Source of the DNA: Paraburkholderia domus
GTDB lineage: Bacteria > Pseudomonadota > Gammaproteobacteria > Burkholderiales > Burkholderiaceae
Direction of reading: 5' to 3'
NCBI RefSeq assembly: GCF_905220705.1
Contig: NZ_CAJNAT010000010.1
Coordinates: forward strand, 62,001-126,000
Length of the DNA: 64,000 bases
Positions within the stretch are counted from its first letter, which is position 1, and each line of letters starts with the position of its first letter. The notes under the pieces are model-generated. The model did not search any database. It had not been told where the DNA came from and saw only the letters and a program-made list of their open reading frames with translations. Below are positions 15,594 to 24,002 of the stretch, in pieces. The position numbers were made by a program, and so were the translations under genes.

Positions 15594-17111
15594 ATGCGCA
15601 AATTATTGATGTCCTTGCTGATGGCCGGTTCGCTGCTCGCGGGCGGTATCGGCGCCGCCCTCGCGGACGACGCTTCCGCCCCCGCAGCCGCCTCGGCCGC
15701 TGCTTCCGATACGACGGCGAGTGCGCCGGCGCCTGACGCTTCGGCCGCCCCTGCTGCCGCTGCGGCTTCGGCACCGGCCGCAGACGCGTCCGCCGCACCG
15801 GCTGCCAGCGCCGCAGCCGCACCTGATGCATCGGCCGCATCCGCTGCCGCCGCACCGGCAGCCCCGACCGCGCCGTTCTCGGTCGATTCGTCGAAGATCA
15901 ATTCGGGCGACACTGCCTGGATGCTGACCTCCACCGCGCTCGTGCTGTTCATGACGATTCCGGGTCTGGCGCTGTTCTACGGCGGCATGGTCCGCAAGAA
16001 GAGCGTGCTCGCGATCCTGATGCAAAGCTTCGCGATCACCTGCCTCGTATCGATCATCTGGGTCGTGATCGGCTACAGCCTCGCCTTCACGCCGGGCGGT
16101 TCGTTCATCGGTGGTTTGTCGCGCTTCTTCATGCAAGGCATGAACTACATCCACGGCGACAAGGCCACGACGCTGACCGTCAGCCACCTCGCACCGACGA
16201 TCCCGGAAACGGTCTACGTCGTCTATCAGATGACGTTTGCGATCATTACCCCGGCACTGATCACGGGCGCGTTTGCCGATCGTATGAAGTTCTCGGCGAT
16301 GCTGGTGTTCATGACGCTGTGGTCGATCATCGTCTACTCGCCGATCGCGCACATGGTCTGGGAACCGACCGGCTGGCTGGCTAGCGCGGGCATCCTCGAC
16401 TTCGCGGGCGGTACGGTGGTGCACATCAACGCCGGTATCGCGGCGCTGGTCTGCGCACTGGTACTCGGCAAGCGTGTCGGCTACGGCAAGGAAGCGATGG
16501 CCCCGCACAACCTGACGCTCACGCTTATCGGTGGCGCTATGCTGTGGGTAGGCTGGTTCGGCTTCAACGCGGGTTCGGCAGTGGCCGCAGACGGCCGTGC
16601 TGGTTTCGCCATGTTCGCAACGCAAGTGGCAACCGCAGCAGCAGCACTCGCATGGATGTTCGCCGAATGGGCAACCAAGGGTAAGCCGTCGGTACTCGGT
16701 ATCGTGTCGGGCGCCGTGGCAGGTCTGGTGGCGATTACGCCGGCTTCGGGCTTCGTCGGTATGACGGGGTCGCTCGTGATCGGCATCGCCGCAGGCGTGA
16801 TCTGCTACTGGTCGGCAACGTGGCTCAAGCACAAGCTCGGTTACGACGACTCGCTCGACGCGTTCGGCGTGCACTGCATCGGCGGTATCGTGGGTGCGCT
16901 CCTGACCGGCGTGTTCGCGGTCAAGGACATCGGCGGCGCGGACGGCAGCGTCATCCTGCAAGCCAAGGGCGTGCTGACGACGCTGATCTACAGCGGCGTG
17001 GTGAGCTACATCCTGCTGAAGGTCATCGACATGGTGATGGGCATCCGCGTGACGGAAGAAGAGGAACGCGAAGGCCTGGACGTGAGCCTGCACGGCGAAC
17101 ACGTCGAATAA
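15594..17111 (+). CDS. amtB: Ammonium transporter AmtB
   Basis: Inner-membrane ammonium channel, 505 residues. A signal peptide (MRKLLMSLLMAGSLLAGGIGAALA) is followed by an unusual stretch of about 70 Ala/Ser/Pro residues (26-95) before the first of eleven expected membrane helices, which starts near DTAWMLTSTALVLFMTIPGL. Family motifs include GLALFYGGMVRKKS, DFAGGTVVHINAGIAALV with the first pore His, GWFGFNAGSA and FGVHCIGGIVGALLTGVF with the second pore His. Co-transcribed with glnK; a strong terminator follows. Confidence 0.95.
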   Translation: MRKLLMSLLMAGSLLAGGIGAALADDASAPAAASAAASDTTASAPAPDASAAPAAAAASAPAADASAAPAASAAAAPDASAASAAAAPAAPTAPFSVDSSKINSGDTAWMLTSTALVLFMTIPGLALFYGGMVRKKSVLAILMQSFAITCLVSIIWVVIGYSLAFTPGGSFIGGLSRFFMQGMNYIHGDKATTLTVSHLAPTIPETVYVVYQMTFAIITPALITGAFADRMKFSAMLVFMTLWSIIVYSPIAHMVWEPTGWLASAGILDFAGGTVVHINAGIAALVCALVLGKRVGYGKEAMAPHNLTLTLIGGAMLWVGWFGFNAGSAVAADGRAGFAMFATQVATAAAALAWMFAEWATKGKPSVLGIVSGAVAGLVAITPASGFVGMTGSLVIGIAAGVICYWSATWLKHKLGYDDSLDAFGVHCIGGIVGALLTGVFAVKDIGGADGSVILQAKGVLTTLIYSGVVSYILLKVIDMVMGIRVTEEEEREGLDVSLHGEHVE

Positions 17112-17179
17112 GGATATTGTTGGTACTCGCCGTCGAGCTCCAGGGCTTGACGGATCAGATTCAAGCGCAGCGATTTTTG

Positions 17180-17205
17180 GCCCGCCTTTATGGCGGGCTT
17201 TTTTC
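17180..17205 (+). terminator. Rho-independent terminator after amtB
   Basis: GCCCGCC-TTTAT-GGCGGGC hairpin followed by TTTTTTT, about 70 bases after the amtB stop. Confidence 0.9.
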
Positions 17206-17353
17206 TTGTCGCTTATCTTGCTGACGGTAGTTTTCCGCGCCTATCATGACGATAGCGAGAATGCATCCGCATCGGCTTGCGAATGGAGAAAGCGTCCCCA
17301 AATGGACAAAGCATTTGCTCTACAATCTTTTTTCTCCAGTCTGCGAGTGATCA

Positions 17354-18643
17354 ATGGTTCCGCACCTAGTTACGGCGTTAAACGGCCCGCTGCTCGACCT
17401 CGAGCGGAAGATCCTCGACGCTACGCCCGCCATCGAACGCTGGTTCCGGCTCGAATGGCAGGAGCACACGCCGCCGTTCTACTGTTCAGTCGATCTGCGT
17501 AACGCGGGTTTCAAGCTCGCGCCGGTCGACACCAATCTGTTCCCCGGCGCATTCAACAATTTGCCGCAGGAAGTGCTGCCGCTCGCCGTGCAGGCCGCGA
17601 TGGCGTCGATCGAAAAGATCTGCCCGGACGCGAAGAATCTGCTGGTGATCCCGGAGCGCCATACGCGCAACGCGTTTTATCTCGAGAATGTCGCACGTCT
17701 GGCCGCCATCATGCGTCAGGCCGGCTTGAACGTGCGTTTCGGCACGCTCGACGAAAGCATCGTCGGGCCGGTCACGATCGCACTGTCCGATGGTCAGAAG
17801 CTTGTGCTCGAACCGCTCGAACGTTCGCAGCGGCGCCTCGGCCTGAAGAATTTCGACCCGTGCTCGATTCTGCTGAACAATGATCTGTCAGGCGGCATTC
17901 CGCCCGTACTGGAAAATCTGCACGAGCAGTACCTGCTACCGCCGCTGCACGCAGGCTGGGCCGTTCGCCGCAAATCGACGCACTTCTCCTGTTATGACGA
18001 CGTCGCGAAGAAGTTCGCAAAGATGGTCGAAATCGATCCGTGGATGATCAATCCGTACTTCGCGCATGTCGAAGGGGTTGATTTCCAGGAGCGCACGGGT
18101 GAAGAAGCGCTTACAGATGCGATCGACGGCGTGCTCAAGAAAATCGCCAAGAAGTACCGGGAGTACGGTATCTCCGAGAAACCGTATGTTGTCATCAAGT
18201 CGGATGCCGGCACGTATGGCATGGGGGTCATGACCGTGCACGACGCGTCGGAAGTAGCCGCGCTCACCAAGCGCGAACGCGCCAAGATGGCCGCCACCAA
18301 AGACGGCCTCGAAGTGCATGACGTGATCGTGCAGGAAGGCGTGTACACCTTCGAGCGGATCGGTGAAGAAGTCGCCGAGCCGGTCGTGTACATGATCGAC
18401 CGTTACGTGGTGGGCGGCTTTTACCGCGTGCACGGCAGCCGCGAGCGCGATCAGAATCTGAACGCGCCCGGCATGCACTTCGTGCCGCTCGGTTTCGAGC
18501 ATACGGCCCTGCCGGATGCGCACGCCAAGCCAGGCGCGGCGGTGCCGAACCGCTTCTATATGTACGGCGTGGTGGCGCGGCTCGGGTTGCTGGCCGCATC
18601 GGTCGAACTGGAAAAGACCGATCCGGAAGCCATTCAGGTTTAA
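17354..18643 (+). CDS. gshA: Glutamate-cysteine ligase (proteobacterial GshA type)
   Basis: First enzyme of glutathione synthesis, joining glutamate and cysteine with ATP. The 429-residue product belongs to the compact GshA type found in beta-proteobacteria and acidithiobacilli rather than the E. coli type. Recognisable stretches: PVDTNLFPGAFNNL near the N-terminus, LLVIPERHTRNAFYLENVARL, GWAVRRKSTHFSCYDDVA, and the nucleotide-binding-like YVVIKSDAGTYGMGVMTVHD. The assignment also rests on gshB directly downstream. The start at ATG 17354 has only a weak GAGTGA upstream. Confidence 0.88.
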   Translation: MVPHLVTALNGPLLDLERKILDATPAIERWFRLEWQEHTPPFYCSVDLRNAGFKLAPVDTNLFPGAFNNLPQEVLPLAVQAAMASIEKICPDAKNLLVIPERHTRNAFYLENVARLAAIMRQAGLNVRFGTLDESIVGPVTIALSDGQKLVLEPLERSQRRLGLKNFDPCSILLNNDLSGGIPPVLENLHEQYLLPPLHAGWAVRRKSTHFSCYDDVAKKFAKMVEIDPWMINPYFAHVEGVDFQERTGEEALTDAIDGVLKKIAKKYREYGISEKPYVVIKSDAGTYGMGVMTVHDASEVAALTKRERAKMAATKDGLEVHDVIVQEGVYTFERIGEEVAEPVVYMIDRYVVGGFYRVHGSRERDQNLNAPGMHFVPLGFEHTALPDAHAKPGAAVPNRFYMYGVVARLGLLAASVELEKTDPEAIQV

Positions 18644-18659
18644 GCCTCGCGAGGTGGTC

Positions 18660-18691
18660 GATGGCGGCATGCGTGCCGCCATCGTCATTTT
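18660..18691 (+). terminator. Hairpin between gshA and gshB
   Basis: GATGGCGGCA and TGCCGCCATC form a perfect 10-bp stem with a 4-base loop; the T-run after it is interrupted (GTCATTTTC). It may attenuate rather than fully stop transcription into gshB. Confidence 0.6.
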
Positions 18692-18745
18692 CAGCGACTA
18701 ATATTGACGATCAATGCCAAGCCCTAAGGGCGCACCGGAATCCTC

Positions 18746-19702
18746 ATGGACATTCTTTTCATTGCCGATCCGCTCACGCAGTTCAAGATCTACAAAGACT
18801 CGACCTACTCGATGATGGCCGAAGCCGCGCGCCGCGGTCACACGCTCTACACGTGCGAACCGAAGCATCTGGCGTGGACGGGCGGCGACGTCGAGGCGAA
18901 CGTGCAGCGCTTTGCGATCGTCGGCGACGTGACGGACCTGCATCGCGACACCTGGTACGCCGCTGACGCGGCCGCGCCAAAATCGCTGAAGAGCTTCAGC
19001 GCGGTGGTGATGCGCAAAGACCCGCCGTTCGACATGGAATACGTGACGTCCACATGGCTGCTGGAATTGGCCGAACGCGGCGGCGCGCGCATCTTCAACA
19101 AGCCGCAGGCAATTCGGGATCACTCGGAAAAGCTGGCGATCGGTGAGTTCGCACAGTTCGTCGCGCCGACTTTGGTGACGCGCGATGCAACCCGTTTGCG
19201 TGCCTTCCATGAAGAACACGGCGACGTAATCCTGAAGCCGCTCGACGGCATGGGCGGCATGGGCGTATTCCGCGTGAAGGCCGACGGCATGAATCTCGGC
19301 TCGATCATCGAGATGCTGAGTCACGACGGCGCACGCTCGGTGATGGCGCAAAAGTTCATCCCCGAGATCACGGAAGGCGACAAACGCATCCTGCTGATCG
19401 GCGGCGAAGCGGTGCCGTTTTCGCTCGCGCGGATTCCTCAGGGCAATGAAGTGCGCGGCAACCTCGCGGCGGGTGGGCTGGGCGTGGCGCGTCCGCTCAC
19501 CGAGCACGACCGCAAGATCGCCGAGACGCTCGCGCCAGTGCTCGCCGCGCGCGGTCTGCTGCTGGTTGGGCTGGACGCGATCGGCGACTGGCTCACCGAG
19601 GTGAACGTCACGAGCCCGACGTGTTTCCGCGAGATCATGGATCAGACCGGTTTCGACGTCGCCGCGATGTTCATCGACGCCTTGGAGCGCGCGGCAGCTT
19701 GA
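18746..19702 (+). CDS. gshB: Glutathione synthetase
   Basis: Adds glycine to gamma-glutamylcysteine using ATP; cytosolic. 318 residues with the GshB N-terminal fold (MDILFIADPLTQFKIYKDST) and an ATP-grasp domain: DVILKPLDGMGGMGVFRVK is the glycine-rich loop, then EGDKRILLIGGEAVPFSLAR and a metal-binding end WLTEVNVTSPTCFREI. It follows gshA in the same direction with about 100 bases between, containing a hairpin. Confidence 0.95.
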   Translation: MDILFIADPLTQFKIYKDSTYSMMAEAARRGHTLYTCEPKHLAWTGGDVEANVQRFAIVGDVTDLHRDTWYAADAAAPKSLKSFSAVVMRKDPPFDMEYVTSTWLLELAERGGARIFNKPQAIRDHSEKLAIGEFAQFVAPTLVTRDATRLRAFHEEHGDVILKPLDGMGGMGVFRVKADGMNLGSIIEMLSHDGARSVMAQKFIPEITEGDKRILLIGGEAVPFSLARIPQGNEVRGNLAAGGLGVARPLTEHDRKIAETLAPVLAARGLLLVGLDAIGDWLTEVNVTSPTCFREIMDQTGFDVAAMFIDALERAAA

Positions 19703-20033
19703 GGCGCAGCCCTTGAATGGCCGCCATGCCCCCCAAACTGTGTAGTAAATCCGCATCAAGCGAAACACCGGCTTTGGCGCGAAAATGGGCCTGATACAAT
19801 GCCCGCTCTCCCGCGCCAAGCCGAATCGATGGCATCTGCCGGACGCTGCAGGCATGGATTGCGGACTGTAGACGGGCTGTTTTCCGCCTGCGCCGTAGCG
19901 GTAGCAGGCGCCGCGGGCCGCTCGTCAGATGATGCGTTCCGGCCCTCGCGACCCACGGCCGGTCGAGGGCGCTTACGAATCGGGCTTCGTCCCGGTCCAC
20001 GGTTCGGGGCCGTTCTTTTGCAGTAAGGCTGAC
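19703..20033. other. gshB-manX intergenic region
   Basis: No gene is supported in these 331 bp. A possible promoter (19774-19800) is listed separately; if used, it would give manX its own transcript with a leader of about 225 nt. Confidence 0.45.
19774..19800 (+). promoter_or_regulatory. Possible promoter upstream of manX
   Basis: TTGGCG at 19774-19779 and TACAAT at 19795-19800; the 15-base spacer is short, so this is tentative. Confidence 0.35.
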
Positions 20034-20561
20034 ATGGCAGGCATTCTGATCATTGCGCACGCTCCGTTCGCCACCGCGTTGCGCGATTGTATTTCGCACA
20101 TCTACGGTGGCTTGCCGGCTCGCATCGGTGTGATTGACGTATCGCCGGATTGCGATCCTGAGCAACAGGTTGCGTTTGCGCACTCGGAAATCGAGCGGCT
20201 CAAGGAAGAAAACGGCGCACTCGTGCTCACCGACATGTTCGGCGCCACGCCGGCGAATATCGCCGGGCGGCTCGCTTCGGTGCCGAATGTCCGTGTGCTG
20301 TGCGGCGTCAATCTGCCGATGCTGGTGCGCGCGGTCTGTTATCGCGCTACGCCGCTCGACACGCTGGTCGACAAAGCGCTCGCCGGGGCCACCAAGGGCG
20401 TGCACGCAATCGGGCCTGCCACGCCGGCGCCGGTTGCGCCGCCTGCGGAGTCCGGCGATTGCTTGCCGGCTTTGCCGCCCGCTGCTGCTGCCCCGGACTG
20501 CTTGCCTGCCTTGCCGCCCGAGGCTGACCTGACTCAGAAAGCTGGCTCGACCGGGTTGTAA
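20034..20561 (+). CDS. manX: PTS EIIA component, mannose family
   Basis: Cytosolic phosphocarrier of 175 residues. The EIIA-Man domain is clear: MAGILIIAHAPFATALRDC with the phosphorylated His9, and LVLTDMFGATPANIAGR. No EIIB or EIIC gene is nearby and HPr and EI follow, so it probably acts as a regulatory end-point of a PTS relay rather than in sugar uptake. After about residue 130 there is a Pro/Ala-rich tail with the repeated peptide DCLPALPP. ATG 20034 has TAAGGCT upstream; the frame reaches further without support. Confidence 0.88.
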   Translation: MAGILIIAHAPFATALRDCISHIYGGLPARIGVIDVSPDCDPEQQVAFAHSEIERLKEENGALVLTDMFGATPANIAGRLASVPNVRVLCGVNLPMLVRAVCYRATPLDTLVDKALAGATKGVHAIGPATPAPVAPPAESGDCLPALPPAAAAPDCLPALPPEADLTQKAGSTGL

Positions 20562-20667
20562 GCGGATCGCACGGCTTTATACGATTGCGATCGGGTTATA
20601 GCCCGGTCGCAACTGGTTTGCAGTTTCACCTTTCACCACAACACTTACCCGCGCTTCGGACCATCAC

Positions 20668-20937
20668 ATGCTGCAACAGGAAACGACTATTGTGAACAAG
20701 CTGGGGCTGCACGCGCGCGCGTCAGCCAAGTTGACGCAACTCGCGGGCAACTACCAGGCGGAAATCTGGATGAGCCGCAATGGCCGCCGTATCAATGCCA
20801 AGAGCATCATGGGTGTGATGATGCTGGCCGCGGGTATAGGCAGCACGGTGCTGATCGAAACGGAAGGCACCGACGAAAAAGAAGCCATGGACGCATTGCT
20901 GAAACTGATTGCCGATAAATTTGGCGAAGGTCAGTAA
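20668..20937 (+). CDS. ptsH: Phosphocarrier protein HPr
   Basis: Relays phosphate from EI to EIIA proteins. At 89 residues it has the EI-dependent site His15 in KLGLHARAS and Ser46 in NAKSIMGVM, the residue phosphorylated by HPr kinase in organisms that have it. It stands between the EIIA-Man gene and ptsI, and a terminator follows it. Confidence 0.95.
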   Translation: MLQQETTIVNKLGLHARASAKLTQLAGNYQAEIWMSRNGRRINAKSIMGVMMLAAGIGSTVLIETEGTDEKEAMDALLKLIADKFGEGQ

Positions 20938-21244
20938 ATTCCTGCGTTGCCCTTGCTTGAAGCAAAATGCCGCGGCTGTCCGCGGCATTTTTTTTAGCGC
21001 GCGACAATTAGCGCTTGAGGGGCGTCGGGGCGTATGAGCCGGCAGTGCCGGCGGCGTGTGGAGGGTTCACGTTGCCGGAACGCAAGGTGATTGAAGGGGC
21101 ATTTTCGTGGCCGGTTACGGTTTTCGTGCTGCGCTGCACACAGCCCCGGCGTACCTGCAAAGGGCGCGGAATTTATAATGGCGAAGAGAGTCTGAGAGCA
21201 TTGCAGCGGTTTGCCGCGGCATTACACAACTAGAGGAGGTGCGC
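20938..21244. other. ptsH-ptsI intergenic region
   Basis: Holds the terminator of ptsH and a TATAAT at 21174-21179 that may be the -10 of a separate ptsI promoter; no good -35 box is evident. No gene is supported. Confidence 0.45.
20966..20995 (+). terminator. Rho-independent terminator after ptsH
   Basis: ATGCCGCGG and CCGCGGCAT form a 9-bp stem followed by eight Ts. Confidence 0.88.
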
Positions 21245-22993
21245 GTGTCCTTCACGCTGCATGGAATTCCCGTGTCACGCGGTATCGCCATCGGGCGGGC
21301 ATATCTGATCGCCCCGGCTGCACTTGACGTAGACCACTATCTAATCGAACCCGCCCAGATCGAGGGCGAGATCGAGCGCTTTCGTGTGGCCCAGCAACAT
21401 GTGCACTATGAGCTCGACGCGTTGCGCGCCGATCTCGCCGCGGATGCGCCGAGCGAAATGGGCGCGTTCATCAACGTTCATTCAATGATCCTGAACGACG
21501 CAATGCTCGTGCAGGAAACCATCGACCTGATCCGCACGCGCCGCTACAACGTCGAGTGGGCGCTGACCGAACAACTCGAGCGCCTGTCGCGCCATTTCGA
21601 CGATATCGAAGACGAATACCTGCGCGAGCGCAAAGCCGACATCGAACAGGTGGTGGAGCGCGTGCTGAAGGCGCTCGCCGGCGCTTCGGTGGCGCTGGTG
21701 GACGGTGTGCACGGTGCCTGCGACGAGATGATCGTAGTCGCGCACGACATCGCGCCGGCCGACATGATGCAATTCAAAACGCAAACGTTTCAGGGTTTCG
21801 TCACCGATCTCGGTGGACGTACTTCGCATACGGCGATTGTTGCGCGCAGCCTCGGCATTCCGGCCGCGGTCGGTGTGCAGCATGCGAGCCAGCTAATCCG
21901 TCAGGACGATCTGATCATTGTCGACGGCGATCACGGCATTGTGATCGTCGATCCCGCACCGATCGTGCTGGAGGAGTATTCATACCGCCAAAGCGAAAAA
22001 GCGTTGGAGCAGCGCAAGCTGCAGCGGCTGAAGTTTTCGCCGACGCAAACGCTCTGCGGCACGCGTATCGAACTCTGCGCGAACATCGAACTGCCGGAAG
22101 ACGCGCGCGCCGCGGTCGATTCGGGCGCGACTGGCGTGGGCCTGTTCCGCACTGAGTTCCTGTTCATGAATCACAAGCACCAGTTGCCGGAAGAGGAGGA
22201 GCAGTTTGCTGCCTATCGTCGCGCGGTCGAGTTGATGAACGGATTGCCGGTGACGATCCGTACGATCGACGTCGGCGCCGACAAGCCGCTCGATTCGATG
22301 GCCGGGGGCGATGGCTACGAAACCGCGCCGAACCCCGCCTTGGGGCTCAGGGCGATTCGCTGGAGCCTCTCGGAGCCGCAAATGTTCCTGACGCAACTGC
22401 GCGCTATTCTTCGCGCGTCGGCGTTCGGCAAGGTGAAGATTCTGATTCCGATGCTTGCCCACGCGCAGGAGATCGATCAGACGCTCGATCTGATTCGCGA
22501 AGCCAAGCGTCAACTGGATGATGCCGGCATCACCTACGATCCGAACGTGCAGGTCGGCGCGATGATCGAAATTCCGGCCGCGGCGATTGCGTTGCCGCTA
22601 TTTCTCAAGCGGCTCGATTTCCTGTCGATCGGTACTAACGATCTGATCCAGTACACGCTGGCGATCGATCGTGCGGATAACTCGGTTGCGCATCTGTACG
22701 ACCCGTTGCATCCGGCGGTGTTGCATCTGATCGCCTTCACGCTGCGCGAGGCGAAGCGGGCCGGTGTGCCAGTGTCGGTGTGCGGCGAGATGGCGGGCGA
22801 TCCCGCGTTGACGCGTCTGTTGCTCGGCATGGGCCTCACCGAGTTTTCGATGCATCCGAGCCAGTTGCTGGTGGTCAAGCAGGAAGTCCTGCGTTCGCAT
22901 CTGAAGACACTCGAGAAGCCGGTGGCCGACGTGCTGGCTTCCTTCGAACCGGAAGAGGTACAGGCGGCGCTCAAGCGCGTCGTGCTGGCTTGA
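21245..22993 (+). CDS. ptsI: PTS enzyme I (phosphoenolpyruvate-protein phosphotransferase)
   Basis: Transfers phosphate from phosphoenolpyruvate to HPr. 582 residues: N-terminal HPr-binding/His domain with the phosphorylated His near residue 195 in LGGRTSHTAIVARS, and a PEP-binding barrel with LFRTEFLFMN, NPALGLRAIR, GAMIEIPAAA, SIGTNDLIQYTLAIDR and the Cys of SVCGEMAGDP. GTG 21245 is chosen because AGAGGAGG lies 5 to 6 bases before it; an in-frame GTG at 21239 overlaps that site. A second EI domain occurs in the fused protein of the GlcNAc operon. Confidence 0.95.
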   Translation: MSFTLHGIPVSRGIAIGRAYLIAPAALDVDHYLIEPAQIEGEIERFRVAQQHVHYELDALRADLAADAPSEMGAFINVHSMILNDAMLVQETIDLIRTRRYNVEWALTEQLERLSRHFDDIEDEYLRERKADIEQVVERVLKALAGASVALVDGVHGACDEMIVVAHDIAPADMMQFKTQTFQGFVTDLGGRTSHTAIVARSLGIPAAVGVQHASQLIRQDDLIIVDGDHGIVIVDPAPIVLEEYSYRQSEKALEQRKLQRLKFSPTQTLCGTRIELCANIELPEDARAAVDSGATGVGLFRTEFLFMNHKHQLPEEEEQFAAYRRAVELMNGLPVTIRTIDVGADKPLDSMAGGDGYETAPNPALGLRAIRWSLSEPQMFLTQLRAILRASAFGKVKILIPMLAHAQEIDQTLDLIREAKRQLDDAGITYDPNVQVGAMIEIPAAAIALPLFLKRLDFLSIGTNDLIQYTLAIDRADNSVAHLYDPLHPAVLHLIAFTLREAKRAGVPVSVCGEMAGDPALTRLLLGMGLTEFSMHPSQLLVVKQEVLRSHLKTLEKPVADVLASFEPEEVQAALKRVVLA

Positions 22994-23024
22994 GACTGAA
23001 AACCCGGATTGGTGGGTTCAAATG

Positions 23025-23056
23025 AAAACGCCGCACACTATGTGCGGCGTTTTTTT
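23025..23056. terminator. Bidirectional terminator between ptsI and thiF-like gene
   Basis: AACGCCGCACA-CTA-TGTGCGGCGTT stem flanked by A-run and T-run, serving the convergent genes on both sides. Confidence 0.88.
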
Positions 23057-23073
23057 CACCGTCTTGCCTCGGC

Positions 23074-23832
23074 TCAGACCTGATGCCGTTGCCCGCATAC
23101 CGGGCAATCCGGCTGGCGCGCAATGCGCATCGTGTTCCATTCCATTCGCAACGAATCGAGCATTGTGAGGCGGCCCACCAGCGGCGTGCCGATTTCGCCG
23201 ATTACTTTCAATGCTTCCGCCGCTTGCATCGAACCGATGATGCCAACGGTGGGCGCGAACACGCCCATGGTCGAGCATGCGACTTCCTCGAACGGCTGGT
23301 CTTCCGGAAACAGGCAGGCGTAGCAGGGCGACGCTTCATCGCGGAAATCGAAGGTGCTGATCTGGCCGTCGAAGCGCAGTGCCGCGCCTGACACCAGCGG
23401 CACACCGTGTTTCACGCACGCCCGATTGATCGCGTGGCGCGTGGCGAAGTTATCGCTGCAGTCGAGCACGACTGTGGCGTGCGGCACCTCGCGATCGAGC
23501 CACGCATCGTCGACGCGTTCGGCGACCGCGTTCACCACGACCTCAGGATTGATCTGGGCGATCGCGTCGCGTCCGGACTCCACTTTCTTGCGCCCGACCG
23601 ATGCGGTCACATGCAGAATCTGCCGCTGCAGATTGGTCAGGTCGACCGTATCGGCGTCGACCAGCGTCAAGCGGCCGACGCCTGCCGCCGCCAGATACAT
23701 CGCCGCAGGCGAGCCCAGGCCGCCCGCGCCGACGATGATCGCGTGCGCGTCGATAAAGCGCTGTTGCGCCTCGATGCCGATTTCGTCGACGAGGATGTGG
23801 CGGGAATAGCGGAGCAGTTGATCGTCGTTCAT
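23074..23832 (-). CDS. ThiF/MoeB/HesA-family E1-like adenylyltransferase
   Basis: Activates the C-terminal glycine of a small sulfur carrier (ThiS or MoaD type) by adenylation. 252 residues: nucleotide motif IIVGAGGLGSPAAMYLAAAG, NLQRQILH, DCSDNF, the catalytic-type Cys in EVACSTMGVFAP, and two zinc CxxC pairs (CYAC and CPVC). No rhodanese domain is fused, as in E. coli MoeB. ATG 23832 starts the standard MNDDQLLRYSRHIL; a TTG further out is rejected. Thiamine and molybdopterin roles cannot be told apart from sequence alone. Probably the last gene of the gpmA-ctpA direction. Confidence 0.88.
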   Translation of the reverse strand: MNDDQLLRYSRHILVDEIGIEAQQRFIDAHAIIVGAGGLGSPAAMYLAAAGVGRLTLVDADTVDLTNLQRQILHVTASVGRKKVESGRDAIAQINPEVVVNAVAERVDDAWLDREVPHATVVLDCSDNFATRHAINRACVKHGVPLVSGAALRFDGQISTFDFRDEASPCYACLFPEDQPFEEVACSTMGVFAPTVGIIGSMQAAEALKVIGEIGTPLVGRLTMLDSLRMEWNTMRIARQPDCPVCGQRHQV

Positions 23833-24002
23833 GGCGGGCGCGTGAAAGATATCGCGCAATGAGATGTAGGACCCGGACAGCCTACAACTGCGCGTTTTCG
23901 TCGTGCTTATTTTAATCGCGCGGAGGGCGGGTATTCGTGCGGGGTATTGCCGCGTGTCTTCGCAGCCCGAAGCTGCTGCGAAGACACGTAGGGTTTTGCT
24001 GC

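Noticed and set aside
15603..17102. A 499-codon open frame opposite amtB.
   Set aside because: Antisense shadow, His/Arg/Asp-rich, no family resemblance.
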